Shown piece by piece: positions 1 to 8,171 of a DNA stretch of 36,449 nt. The position numbers and the translations under genes were made by a program. Source of the stretch: Vicinamibacteria bacterium (GTDB lineage Bacteria; Acidobacteriota; Vicinamibacteria; Fen-336; JAGNNV01); contig JAIBCN010000181.1 in assembly GCA_019694155.1 (NCBI GenBank), forward strand, positions 70,523-106,971, in the 5' to 3' direction. The stretch's first letter is position 1, and every line of letters starts with the position of its first letter. The notes under the pieces were generated by a model, which ran no database searches, was not told the DNA's origin, and saw only the letters and a program-made list of their open reading frames with translations.

Positions 1-2
1 GG

Positions 3-773
3 TATCGGCGGCGCCTCGGCTTGCTCGCGTCGTCCGCACTCGACCTACGCGAGACGGAGGCGATGTCCAGGCACGTGGCGGAGTGCGCCTCCTGCCGGAC
101 CGAGCTCGCCCGGCTCTCGCGGGTCGTCGAGGCGTTCAGGGCGGACGCGGCCCTGGATCGCCCCCTGCCCATTTCCTCCGAAGCGCTCCGCACCCGCGTC
201 CTCGCCCGCATCCGCGCCTCCTCTCCCGAGCCGGCGGCGCCGCGGACATGGAGCCTGGCGCCCGCGATGGCCGCCCTCGGCGTTGCGGGAGCCTTCGTCC
301 TCGCGGGCGTCCTCGCCACAAGGGCGCCTGCTCCTGCGCCCGGCCCGGGGCCCGGCCCCCTCCTTGCCTCCGCCGACACCGCGCTCAACGACGCCGCGTT
401 CTACGAGCGTCTGGAGAAGACCCACACCCGCGCGAACGCCGCCCGCTACCTCGCGGAAGCCCAGGACGTCCTGATCCAGGTCCGGGCCGCCGCGGACTGT
501 CCGGATTCGCCCAGGGACAGCGTCGACGTTACGGTGGAAGCTCAGACGAGCCGCTCTCTTCTCAAGCGCCGCGCGGCCCTCGTCTCGGGCTCGCGGGGCA
601 CGCTCGTGGCCGCGCAGGGCGTCATGGAGGAAGTGGAAGGCGTGCTTCAGCAGGTGGCCGAGCTTCCGAAGTGCACGCGGCGTCAGGACGTCGACGCGAT
701 CGCCCGCACCGTGGAGCGCCGGAATCTGCTCATGAAGATCGATCTCGTCGCTCAGGAGCTCGTCGCCCCATGA
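3..773 (+). CDS. Anti-sigma factor with zinc-finger (zf-HC2-like), 5' end cut by the window edge
   Basis: Membrane-bound anti-sigma factor of the ZAS/zf-HC2 type, expected to hold an ECF sigma factor at the inner membrane. The frame is open to the left edge and reads through a possible internal TTG at 21, so the true start and the first Cys/His ligand probably lie outside the window. The cytoplasmic part contains the HxxxCxxC signature (HVAECASC) near the start. A single membrane segment follows (MAALGVAGAFVLAGV), then a Pro/Ala-rich linker and a periplasmic helical region of about 130 residues with two Cys. The stop overlaps the next start (ATGA at 770-773), so the two genes are coupled. The cognate sigma gene is expected just upstream, outside the window. 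The zinc motif is clear; the partner is inferred. Confidence 0.75.
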   Translation, partial: YRRRLGLLASSALDLRETEAMSRHVAECASCRTELARLSRVVEAFRADAALDRPLPISSEALRTRVLARIRASSPEPAAPRTWSLAPAMAALGVAGAFVLAGVLATRAPAPAPGPGPGPLLASADTALNDAAFYERLEKTHTRANAARYLAEAQDVLIQVRAAADCPDSPRDSVDVTVEAQTSRSLLKRRAALVSGSRGTLVAAQGVMEEVEGVLQQVAELPKCTRRQDVDAIARTVERRNLLMKIDLVAQELVAP

Positions 774-1648
774 ATCTCATAGCCATAGCCCTTCTCGCGC
801 TCTCCACGCTTTCGTTCCCCCTTTCCGCGGCGGTGGAGACCGATCTCACGGAGGCCAAGGCGCTGTTCTTCGATCGCAAATACGAGGAGTCGCGCGCGAA
901 GTGGGCGGCGATCGCCGCCTCCAGGGGGCCGGCCGCGGAGACCGCCACCTACTGGATCGCCCGCTGCAGCGAGTCCCTCGGCGAAAGTGAACGCGCGTTC
1001 CGCGAGTACGGGACCTTTCTGGATCTGCCGCCCACAGACTCCCGCCTCGCCGAGGAGGCCGAGATCTCGCGCATCGGCCTCGCCGCCAAGCTGACGCGCG
1101 CGGGCAAGCCCGCCTTCCTTACCGCGGTCGTCCGGTCGCTGGGCGACGATCGCGCCCCGGTGCGCTACTTCGGGGCCCTGCAGATGGGTTCGCTTCCGAA
1201 TCTCGCCGATGCGCGGAAGGCCACGAATGTCCTCAAGGAGATCGTGACGGCGTCCAAAGACCCGGACCTCGTTGAGCGCGCCAAGCTCCAGCTCCTGAGG
1301 ATCGAGCCGAAGAGCATCACCGAGGCGCCCCCCGTCCGCGCGGACCGGCCGGCTCCGTCCCCCCCGCGCGCGGTCAAGGGCTCGGCGACGGAACGGGAAC
1401 CCACGGGCACCGCGCGGCTCCTCCGGATCAGGATCACCAAGGGCGGCAAACAGACGGTGGCGGTGACCGTGCCCTTCTCGCTCGCCGAGTTCGTCTTCAA
1501 CTCTCTGCCCGACGCCACCAAGCGGGGACTCGAGCTCAAGGGCTACGACTCGGACGGCTTCTGGAAGCGCCTGCGCACCCTCAACATTCGCGACGTCGTC
1601 TCCATCGTCGGCGAGGACGGCGAGACCATCGAGATCTGGGTGGAATAG
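770..1648 (+). CDS. Exported helical-repeat protein (TPR/HEAT-like), function unknown
   Basis: 292 residues. The start ATG overlaps the stop of the anti-sigma gene. An N-terminal signal peptide is visible (hydrophobic residues 3-20, likely cleavage after SAA), so the product is periplasmic or envelope-attached. Residues 25-105 look like tetratricopeptide-type helices (repeated Y/W, A and E spacing) and residues 105-180 like HEAT-type helices. After a Pro-rich linker comes an alpha/beta C-terminal domain (about 215-292) ending in GETIEIWVE. That tail resembles short domains seen on anti-sigma-linked proteins, but I do not recognise a named family. Coupling to an anti-sigma factor suggests a role in envelope-stress sensing or signalling; this is inference only. 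Confidence 0.7.
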   Translation: MNLIAIALLALSTLSFPLSAAVETDLTEAKALFFDRKYEESRAKWAAIAASRGPAAETATYWIARCSESLGESERAFREYGTFLDLPPTDSRLAEEAEISRIGLAAKLTRAGKPAFLTAVVRSLGDDRAPVRYFGALQMGSLPNLADARKATNVLKEIVTASKDPDLVERAKLQLLRIEPKSITEAPPVRADRPAPSPPRAVKGSATEREPTGTARLLRIRITKGGKQTVAVTVPFSLAEFVFNSLPDATKRGLELKGYDSDGFWKRLRTLNIRDVVSIVGEDGETIEIWVE

Positions 1649-1684
1649 ACGCGGGCTCGCGGAAGGTAAGATCGGGGCTCGCCT

Positions 1685-2425
1685 ATGCACCCTGATCTTG
1701 AGACGCTTGTGGATCTCCACCATGCCGACGTGGAGTTGAGACGTTTCGACAGCGAGCTTGCCGCCTTGCCCCAGAAGAAGGCGGCGATCGAGGCGCAGAT
1801 CGTGGCCGACCGCGCGGCCCTCGACGCGGCCAAAGCGGCGCTCGACGGTCTCGCCAAGGACCGGAAGCGGCTGGAGCTCGAGGTGCAGGATTTCGAGGCC
1901 AAACGGTCGAAGTACAAGGGGCAGCTCGGCGAGGTCAAGACCAACAAGGAGTACACCGCTCTCCTCCACGAGATCGAGAACGTGGAGCGCGAGATCCGCT
2001 CCCGCGAGGATTCGATCCTCGAAGCCATGGAGAAAGTCGAGGGCGGGCAGGCCAAGGTCAAAGCCGAGGACGCCGCCTTCAAAGGCCTCGAGGCGCAGAG
2101 GCGCGACGAGATCAAGGCCATCGAGGCCCGGATCAGGGAGTGCGAAGGCGGCCGGGCCGCGGTCGCGGCCACCCGCGAGAAGAAGGCCGCGGTCCTCAGG
2201 CCCGATCTTCTCACCGAGTACTCGCGGATCCTGGCCCGGCGGGGAACCGCTCTGGCCGAGGCGAAGGATGGGGCCTGCACCATGTGTCACGTCAAGCTCC
2301 GCGCCCAGGTCTTCGTGGACGTCAAACGCAACGACGCCATCATCACCTGTTCCTCGTGCTCCCGGATCATGTTCTTCAACGCTCCCCCGCCGCAGGGGGC
2401 CGTTGAAGCTCCCCTTCCTCACTAG
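1685..2425 (+). CDS. C4-type zinc-ribbon coiled-coil protein (COG1579/zf-RING_7 family)
   Basis: 246 residues. The first about 180 residues are a long charged coiled coil rich in Lys, Glu and Ala. The C-terminus carries a zinc ribbon with two knuckles, CTMC (around 198) and CSSC (around 222), followed by SRIMFF, as in the family that includes Helicobacter HP0958 and mycobacterial Rv2229c. Members are thought to act as nucleic-acid-associated or chaperone-like factors, but the general function is unsettled. The next gene is RNase HI. The same zinc-ribbon/RNase H neighbourhood occurs in actinobacteria (Rv2229c/Rv2228c), which supports a conserved functional link. The ATG at 1685 is the natural start after a 36-base gap. 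Confidence 0.85.
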   Translation: MHPDLETLVDLHHADVELRRFDSELAALPQKKAAIEAQIVADRAALDAAKAALDGLAKDRKRLELEVQDFEAKRSKYKGQLGEVKTNKEYTALLHEIENVEREIRSREDSILEAMEKVEGGQAKVKAEDAAFKGLEAQRRDEIKAIEARIRECEGGRAAVAATREKKAAVLRPDLLTEYSRILARRGTALAEAKDGACTMCHVKLRAQVFVDVKRNDAIITCSSCSRIMFFNAPPPQGAVEAPLPH

Positions 2426-2432
2426 GTCACTG

Positions 2433-2864
2433 GTGAGCGCCGCGCAACCGCCCGAACTGGTCATCCACATCGACGGCGGCTCGAGGGGAAACCCCGGGCC
2501 CTCAGGGTTTGGAGTTCATGCCGTGGATGCCGGGGGCCACGTGGTGGCCGAGCACTTCGGCTTCATCGGACAGGCGACGAACAACGTCGCGGAGTACCAG
2601 GCTCTGGTGCACGCCTTCAAGCTCGCGTCCGCCCGCGGCGCCCGCCGGCTGGAGATCCGTTCCGATTCCGAGCTGGTGGTGAAGCAGATGAACGGCGTCT
2701 ACAAGGTGAAGCACCCCGACATGCTGACCCTGTGGCGGCAGGCATGCGCCCTGAGGCGAGGATTCGAAGCGGCGGAGATCAGGCATGTCCGCCGCGAACA
2801 GAACAAGGAAGCGGACGCCCTCGCGAATCGCGCGATGGACCTGCGGGAGTCGCATCTGTCATGA
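2433..2864 (+). CDS. rnhA: Ribonuclease HI
   Basis: 143 residues from a GTG seven bases after the preceding stop. The enzyme cleaves the RNA strand of RNA-DNA hybrids in the cytoplasm. All four catalytic acids are present: D14 in IDGGSRGNPGP, E54 in NNVAEYQAL, D78 in RSDSEL and D128 in NKEADALANR. The compact form without a basic handle, with the DGGSRGNPGP start, matches the YpdQ/Rv2228c/archaeal-type RNase HI more than the classic E. coli enzyme. An in-frame TTG at 2403 would add ten residues but would lie inside the previous gene, so GTG 2433 is preferred. The stop overlaps the next gene (ATGA at 2861-2864). Confidence 0.9.
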   Translation: MSAAQPPELVIHIDGGSRGNPGPSGFGVHAVDAGGHVVAEHFGFIGQATNNVAEYQALVHAFKLASARGARRLEIRSDSELVVKQMNGVYKVKHPDMLTLWRQACALRRGFEAAEIRHVRREQNKEADALANRAMDLRESHLS

Positions 2865-4423
2865 CGAAGCTCAAGAGCTACCTGTGCGGTGAATGGCGGG
2901 AGGGAACCGGCGAGGGCGAGGCCCTCCTCAATCCGGCGACCGAAGAGATTCTGGCCTACGCCACCGCGGACGGTCTGGATCGGAAAGAAGCGCTCGACTT
3001 CGCGCGGCGCCAGGGCGGGCCGGCGCTCAGGGCCCTCAGCTTCAGACAGCGCGCCGAGCTGGTGCAAAGGACGGCGGCCCTCCTCCAGAAGAACCGCGAC
3101 GAGCTGATCGGCCTCGCCATGACCAACGGCGGCAACACGCGCTCTGACGCCAAGTTCGACGTGGACGGCGCGATCGCGACCCTTCAGGCCTACGCGGAGA
3201 TGGGCGCCGCTCTCGGTGAGAAGCGCCTCCTCGCCGACGGCGAAGCGATCCAGCTCGGTCGGACGCCTCGGCTCGCCGGTCAGCACGTCCTCACCACCCG
3301 TCATGGAGTGGCCGTGCACGTGAACGCTTTCAACTTCCCGGCCTGGGGCCTCGCCGAGAAGGCTGCGGTGGCGCTCCTCGCCGGGATGCCCGTGCTCACG
3401 AAGCCGGCCACGAGTTCGGCGCTCGTCGCTCATCGCCTCTTCGAATTGCTGGTGGAAGCCCGGATCTGGCCGGAGGGTTCGCTCTCGCTGCTCATGGGCG
3501 GGGCGGGCGACCTGGTGGATCATCTCGAGGGTCAGGATTGCCTCGCTTTCACGGGCGGCGCGTCCACCGCGGCCCTTCTGCGGAACACGCAGGGTGTGGT
3601 TACGCGAGGCGCGCGCATCAACGTCGAGGCCGACTCGCTCAACGCCGCCGTCCTCGGTCCCGATGTCGAGGCCGATTCCGAGACGTACGACTTCTTTCTC
3701 AAGGACGTCCTGCGCGACATGACCCAGAAGGCCGGGCAGAAGTGCACGGCCATCCGGCGCATTCTGGCGCCCGAGGCCCTGTGCGAACGCTTCCGCGACG
3801 ACCTCGCCGACCGCCTGGCCCCGGTGGTGGTGGGGAATCCCGCGACCGACGGTGTGCGCATGGGTCCTCTGGCCACCGCGAAGCAAAAGGCCGCGGTCCT
3901 CGACGGGCTCTCACTTCTCGCCCGCGACGGGCGTCTCGTCCACTCGCGCCCCGGTCTCAAGCCCGAAGGCGCGCCCGAGGGCCGGGGCTTCTTCGTCTCG
4001 CCGAGCCTCCTCGAAGTCGAGCCGGGAGCGGAAGCCCCGAGTGTCCACTCGCACGAGGTCTTCGGCCCCGTCGCCACCATCGTGCCCTATGACGGTTCGG
4101 CGGCCCAGGCCGTGGAACTCATCACGCGGGGCGCGGGCGGCCTGGTCTCGTCGATCTACTCCGAGGATGTTCCCTTCGTCACCGACGCGACCCTCGGCCT
4201 CGCCCCCTTCCACGGGCGGATCTTCCTGGGCAGCGCGAAGATCGCCGAACTCTCGCCCGGCCCCGGCACCGTCCTGCCCCAGCTCGTCCACGGAGGCCCG
4301 GGACGCGCAGGCAATGGAGAAGAGCTTGGCGGCGAACGAGGCCTCGCCTTCTACATGCAGCGCACCGCCATCGAGGGCTCGCGGCCGGTGATCGACCGCA
4401 TTCTCAAGCAGGGAGGCGCCTAG
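2861..4423 (+). CDS. PaaZ/BoxD-like aldehyde dehydrogenase (CoA-semialdehyde type, no MaoC domain)
   Basis: 520 residues. NAD(P)-dependent aldehyde dehydrogenase of the subgroup containing the N-terminal half of PaaZ (oxepin-CoA pathway) and BoxD (3,4-dehydroadipyl-CoA semialdehyde dehydrogenase). Catalytic residues are in place: N158 in NAFNFP, E256 in RINVEADS and C295 in AGQKCTA. By my count E256 and C295 carry the same numbers as in E. coli PaaZ. The product ends after the dehydrogenase domain and lacks PaaZ's C-terminal hydratase, so it resembles BoxD. No other aromatic-degradation gene is in the window, so the true substrate is uncertain. The start overlaps the rnhA stop. The stop TAG is immediately followed by the next ATG, and a strong Shine-Dalgarno (GGGAGG) lies inside this gene's last codons. 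Confidence 0.88.
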   Translation: MTKLKSYLCGEWREGTGEGEALLNPATEEILAYATADGLDRKEALDFARRQGGPALRALSFRQRAELVQRTAALLQKNRDELIGLAMTNGGNTRSDAKFDVDGAIATLQAYAEMGAALGEKRLLADGEAIQLGRTPRLAGQHVLTTRHGVAVHVNAFNFPAWGLAEKAAVALLAGMPVLTKPATSSALVAHRLFELLVEARIWPEGSLSLLMGGAGDLVDHLEGQDCLAFTGGASTAALLRNTQGVVTRGARINVEADSLNAAVLGPDVEADSETYDFFLKDVLRDMTQKAGQKCTAIRRILAPEALCERFRDDLADRLAPVVVGNPATDGVRMGPLATAKQKAAVLDGLSLLARDGRLVHSRPGLKPEGAPEGRGFFVSPSLLEVEPGAEAPSVHSHEVFGPVATIVPYDGSAAQAVELITRGAGGLVSSIYSEDVPFVTDATLGLAPFHGRIFLGSAKIAELSPGPGTVLPQLVHGGPGRAGNGEELGGERGLAFYMQRTAIEGSRPVIDRILKQGGA

Positions 4424-4942
4424 ATGACCGATCTCTTTGTGAAGGACCTCGACGGCAGGGATACGACCCTCGAACAGATCGCGAAGAGAAAGCCGACGCT
4501 CTTCATCTTCGTGCGTCACTTCGGTTGAATCTTCTGCCGCGAGCAGGCGGTGCAGGTGCATCGCGAACGGGAAGCATTCGGAAAGCTCGGCGTCCAGGCG
4601 GTGGTGGTGGGTCACTCGAACCCGCGCTACGCGAAGGCCTTCGTCGAAGAGACGAAGATCGAGCTGCCGGTCTATGTTGACGAGAAGCGGGTCGTCTACA
4701 AGGCGCTCGAGTTCAAGCGTCCTCTCCTCGCCTTTCTGACCCCGAAGGTCTTCAAGCGCGCGGCCGAGGCCCGCAAGGAGGGCTTCAGCCAGCCCGGCGT
4801 CTGGGGCGACGCGTTTCAACTTGGCGGTGTCGTGCTCCTGATGCCGGACGGCTCGATGCCGTACAGGTACTCGAGCCAGTTCCCCGGTGACCACCCGAAG
4901 ATAGAAGACCTCAAGGCCGAGGTGAAGAAGGCGCTCGCCTAG
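4424..4942 (+). CDS. Peroxiredoxin-like selenoprotein (AhpC-TSA_2 family) with in-frame UGA as selenocysteine
   Basis: 172 residues if the TGA at 4526-4528 is read as selenocysteine (residue 35). The redox site is then RHFGUIFCRE. In this thioredoxin-fold family (PF13911, related to PRXL2/FAM213 proteins) the usual bacterial motif is RHFGCxFCRE, so U replaces the first Cys of CxxC and C38 is kept. The frame is open before and after the codon. The start is an ATG directly after the dehydrogenase stop, with GGGAGG seven bases upstream. Without recoding, only a fragment from GTG 4550 remains, lacking the active site. TGA is a normal stop elsewhere in the window, so a changed genetic code is not the explanation. 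Two SECIS-like hairpins can be drawn just after the UGA. The product is probably a cytoplasmic thiol/selenol oxidoreductase. Selenoproteins are known in this superfamily; the exact activity is unknown. Its stop shares CTAG with the convergent cyclase gene. Confidence 0.88.
4534..4565 (+). promoter_or_regulatory. Candidate bacterial SECIS element
   Basis: Lies directly after the in-frame UGA (4526-4528). The preferred fold pairs 4538-4545 with 4557-4565 (8 base pairs, one bulged A at 4560) and leaves an 11-base loop at 4546-4556 that begins GG. The loop starts 20 bases after the U of UGA. This fits the usual bacterial SECIS rules (loop about 16-37 bases away, G in the first two loop positions). 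An alternative fold pairs 4534-4540 with 4547-4555 around loop GAGCAG, which lies closer to the UGA than is typical. The folds were done by eye. Confidence 0.5.
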
Positions 4943-7101
4943 ACGAGATTGTCGATCTTCATGCGGTCGCTCGCGCGGCGATCGCGGACGACTTCGCCCG
5001 TGGCCTCGGTGGTGTACCGGTGGGCGTCGGTTTCGAGGGTGAGGACGGTGACCGGCTTCCTCTTGCCCCTCAGGTTCAGGATGCCGACCGACCGGAGGCC
5101 CAGGGATTCTGGATCGCGGTCGCCGACGAGGCCGCTGTCGAGGAGCGCCGAGCCCGGCATGGCCCGGTGCTCGAGACGCGACGCGGTGTTCACGGTGTCC
5201 CCGAGGAGCGTCCGATCCTGCTGGTAGAACGGCCCCACCGAGGTGACGATGGTGGGGCCCCAGGCGACGCCTACGCGAAGCTCGATGGGGTCGACATCGT
5301 GCGTGCGCAGCTGGGCCGCGATCTTCGACCGCGCTTCGAGTATGTCCACGGTGGCGGCGATCGCATCGAGGCCGTCGGGGAAGAAACCCATGATGCCGTC
5401 CCCGATGTACTTGACGATTTCTCCGCCGTGCTGGTAGCAGATCGAGGCCACCACGGTGCAATAGACGTTGAGCATGGCCACGATCTGTCCGGGCTTGAGT
5501 AGCTCGGATGCGTTGGTGAAGCCGCAGATGTCCACGAACATGACCGCGCGGTCGACCACTTCCTCGATTCCCTGGGGACCCTCCGGCCCGTGCTTGTCGA
5601 TGGTGTCCCAGGTGGAGGGGGGGACGTAGCGGCGCAGGACTTCCTGGATGCGCACGTTCTCCTCGTGGATCGCTTCGAGCTGGTTGTAGGAAGTCTGGAC
5701 CTCGGCGCTCTTCCGCGCCAGTTCCTTCTCGTAGTCGAGCCGCCGGATGAGCAGGCCCATCTGGTCGCACAGGGTCAGGAACGCCGCCTCGTCGGGCTCC
5801 TCGATCGCCTCGCGGATGTCGTCCTCGATGATGAAGTAGCCCCGGAAATCCGGGCCGGAGAAGACGGGGATGGCGCAGGAGAAGCGAGGGGCGTGCCCCA
5901 GGATGAAACTCTGCCTCGGCAGGTGCAGGGCCTCGCCGGGCTTGGCTGTCTCCATCTGCAGTTCGAGAACATCCCGCATGAGGCCGGGGCTCCGGGCTCC
6001 CTGGAACGAGGGGCAGGCCGCCTCGAGGGTCCAGGCGCCGCCACTGTGGCGTTCCAGAAACGCGGAAAAGGCATACCCCGCGCGGGTCACCGCGGCCGCG
6101 GTCATCACGGAGCGCGCGGCTCCAAGGTCGGCGCGTTCGAGGGCCAGATGAACGACATCTCGCACCATCTCGAGCCTCGATCGCAGTCGGGCTTCGGCGT
6201 CGTAGCGGTCCCGGTTCTCGAGAACGGAGGCCACATAGCCGGAGAGGAGCGACAGGAGACGCATGCTGTCTTCCGACGGCCGCTGCGCGTCGTCCGGATC
6301 CTCGAACAGGATGTATCCCCACAGCCGGTGGGGCGAGCGGATTTCCACGAGACCGTGATCCCCCGGCTCCGGCTCGCGGCGCCGTGCGCGGGCTTCCGAG
6401 TAGGGGTAGGCTGGCGGCTCGTTGGAGACGATGCGCGAGCCGGGAACCCACGAGGCGAGATCGAGCTTGTAGCCCCGGTCGAAGGCCTTGAACAGCTCCG
6501 CGGTCGGCACCCGGTCCGGGAGGTCTTTCGGGCCATGGACGGCCGCGCGGAAAGCCAGACGCGGATCCGCCTCGGTGATGTAGATGGCCGATCGGCGGAA
6601 AGGCGTGATCTCCGCGACCGCGCGCACGAACCGGCTCAGCAGTTCCTTGGAGTCGCCGCCCACCTTGAGGTTGCGGGACACCTCGAGCAGAGCCACCGCG
6701 CGGCGGCGCATCCGCCGTCTCTCCCGCCCGAGCCTGGTGAGGCGCAGGATGACTTCCTCGAGCTTGGCGAAGTCGATGGGCTTGGGGAGGACATCGTCGA
6801 TCGCCTCGCGGACGAAGCCGGTCAAAGCGTCGATGTCGAATGCGCCCGAGACCACCAGGATCGGCACGTCGAGGTCGGTCTCCCGGACTCCCTGCACGAA
6901 GTCGTGGCCGTTGCCGTCCTCCAGCAGGTAGTCGACGAGCACGAGGTCGAAGGGCGCTTTCGCATAAGCGGCCAGACCATCCCCGATGCCGCCCGCGCAC
7001 ACCGCCTCCCACTGCTTCTTCGTGAAGTGGCGTTCGAGGAGTTTTCGGAAGATCGCGTCGTCATCGACGATGAGAACGCGAGGCTTGGGGGGAGTGGACA
7101 C
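4939..7101 (-). CDS. Response regulator-GAF-GAF-class III adenylate cyclase
   Basis: 720 residues, GTG start. A cytoplasmic signalling enzyme predicted to make cAMP under phosphorelay and small-molecule control. The receiver domain (about 7-122) has acidic residues D13-D15, phospho-acceptor D57, S85 and K107. A basic helix (125-140) leads to two GAF-like regions (about 145-300 and 310-455), then a coiled coil (455-495) and the cyclase domain (about 515-690). Metal-binding D524 and D568, adenine-selecting K564 and D635, and transition-state N638 and R642 are all present, so it should be active and ATP-specific. There is no histidine kinase in the window. It is divergent from the adenosine deaminase gene with only 37 bases between them, and convergent with the selenoprotein gene, sharing CTAG at the stops. 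Confidence 0.9.
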   Translation of the reverse strand: MSTPPKPRVLIVDDDAIFRKLLERHFTKKQWEAVCAGGIGDGLAAYAKAPFDLVLVDYLLEDGNGHDFVQGVRETDLDVPILVVSGAFDIDALTGFVREAIDDVLPKPIDFAKLEEVILRLTRLGRERRRMRRRAVALLEVSRNLKVGGDSKELLSRFVRAVAEITPFRRSAIYITEADPRLAFRAAVHGPKDLPDRVPTAELFKAFDRGYKLDLASWVPGSRIVSNEPPAYPYSEARARRREPEPGDHGLVEIRSPHRLWGYILFEDPDDAQRPSEDSMRLLSLLSGYVASVLENRDRYDAEARLRSRLEMVRDVVHLALERADLGAARSVMTAAAVTRAGYAFSAFLERHSGGAWTLEAACPSFQGARSPGLMRDVLELQMETAKPGEALHLPRQSFILGHAPRFSCAIPVFSGPDFRGYFIIEDDIREAIEEPDEAAFLTLCDQMGLLIRRLDYEKELARKSAEVQTSYNQLEAIHEENVRIQEVLRRYVPPSTWDTIDKHGPEGPQGIEEVVDRAVMFVDICGFTNASELLKPGQIVAMLNVYCTVVASICYQHGGEIVKYIGDGIMGFFPDGLDAIAATVDILEARSKIAAQLRTHDVDPIELRVGVAWGPTIVTSVGPFYQQDRTLLGDTVNTASRLEHRAMPGSALLDSGLVGDRDPESLGLRSVGILNLRGKRKPVTVLTLETDAHRYTTEATGEVVRDRRASDRMKIDNLV

Positions 7102-7138
7102 CGGAAGGGGATCTTAGACCGGCCGGTAGAATCACCCC

Positions 7139-8158
7139 GTGGAAATCGACATCGACCCGCGGATCACGCACGCCCCCAAGGTCGAACTCCACCAGCACAC
7201 CGATGGCTCCATTCCGGTGGAGGTCACCTGGGAGCTGATGCGCCATCACGGGCTCCATCCCGTGGACACCATCGAGGAGATGCGTCGTCGTCTGGAGATC
7301 CAGGAGCACGAGGAAGGCACCCTCATGTCCTATCTCGACAAGATGCACTACCCGATGTGGATCACCCAGTTCTACGAGAACATCGCGAGCGTCACCGAGG
7401 CCATCGTCGACGACGCCGCGAAGTCCGGGGTCCACACCCTGGAGCTGCGCTATTCCCCGATCATCCACACTTTCGCCGGCCTGACGCCGAGGCAGGCCAT
7501 CCGCGCCGTGCTCTCCGGCATGAACCACGCGAACAAGAGGCATGGCATGAAGCTCGGCCTCATCGTGATCGCCATGCGCCAGCACGGGCCGCACATCGCC
7601 AAGATCCTCGCCCGGTCCGCCATCTCCGAAGCCCAGCACCTTCATGCCCGCACCGGCGTCGTCGGTTTTGATATCGCCGGCCCCGAGTCGGGGAACCCGC
7701 CGCACCTGTTCGCGAGCTCTTACGAGATTGCCCGCCTCGGCCGCCTCGGCCTCACCGCCCATGCAGGTGAAGACGGGCCGCCGCGCTACATCTGGGAGGC
7801 GATCGACGGCCTCGGGTGCCAGCGGATCGGCCACGGCTGCTCGGCCGTGCAGGACCCCGCCCTCCTCCGGCGTCTTGCGAAGGACAAGATCCTCGTGGAG
7901 TGCTGCATCTCATCGAACCAGCACACCGGCGCGGTGAAGAAGGGCGCGCCCCACCCGATCCGCACCATGCTGGAGCACGGAATCCCGGTTTCCATCTGCT
8001 GCGACAACTCCACGGTCTCGCGCACCAATCAGAACATCGAGTGCTTCAAGGCGGCCCAGGAGATCGGCGTCGATGCTCTGCTGCAGGTTCTGAAGGACGC
8101 CGAGAAGCACACCTTCATCAAGCCGGAGACAGCTCTCGTGGAGCCGGGGATCGACTGA
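7139..8158 (+). CDS. add: Adenosine deaminase family protein
   Basis: 339 residues, GTG start. Zinc hydrolase that converts adenosine (or a related aminopurine nucleoside) to inosine in purine salvage. Metal and catalytic residues are visible: H18 and H20 in ELHQHTDGS, H208 and catalytic E211 in AHAGED, H232 in RIGHG, and D289 in ICCDNSTVS. The region around D289 resembles the DN-type variant of many bacterial enzymes, not the classic NTDDP, so substrate range could differ. No Shine-Dalgarno is evident before the GTG, and the start is only 37 bases from the divergent cyclase gene, so the two promoters must overlap. The pairing of an adenylate cyclase with a purine-salvage gene may be chance. 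Confidence 0.85.
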   Translation: MEIDIDPRITHAPKVELHQHTDGSIPVEVTWELMRHHGLHPVDTIEEMRRRLEIQEHEEGTLMSYLDKMHYPMWITQFYENIASVTEAIVDDAAKSGVHTLELRYSPIIHTFAGLTPRQAIRAVLSGMNHANKRHGMKLGLIVIAMRQHGPHIAKILARSAISEAQHLHARTGVVGFDIAGPESGNPPHLFASSYEIARLGRLGLTAHAGEDGPPRYIWEAIDGLGCQRIGHGCSAVQDPALLRRLAKDKILVECCISSNQHTGAVKKGAPHPIRTMLEHGIPVSICCDNSTVSRTNQNIECFKAAQEIGVDALLQVLKDAEKHTFIKPETALVEPGID

Positions 8159-8171
8159 GGGCGCCCTTTCC

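Noticed and set aside
4424..4549. Reading the TGA at 4526 as a frameshift or pseudogene
   Set aside because: The frame is intact on both sides, and the TGA sits exactly at the active-site Cys position, which fits selenocysteine much better than random decay.
3911..7012. Very long open frame antisense to the cyclase gene
   Set aside because: It results from high GC at third codon positions. Its product is Arg/Pro/Gly-rich with no family signature, while the opposite strand encodes a complete receiver-GAF-cyclase protein.
7139..8158. Adenosine deaminase might be inactive because the classic double Asp is missing
   Set aside because: The zinc ligand D289 is present, and DN-type variants occur in many bacterial family members.
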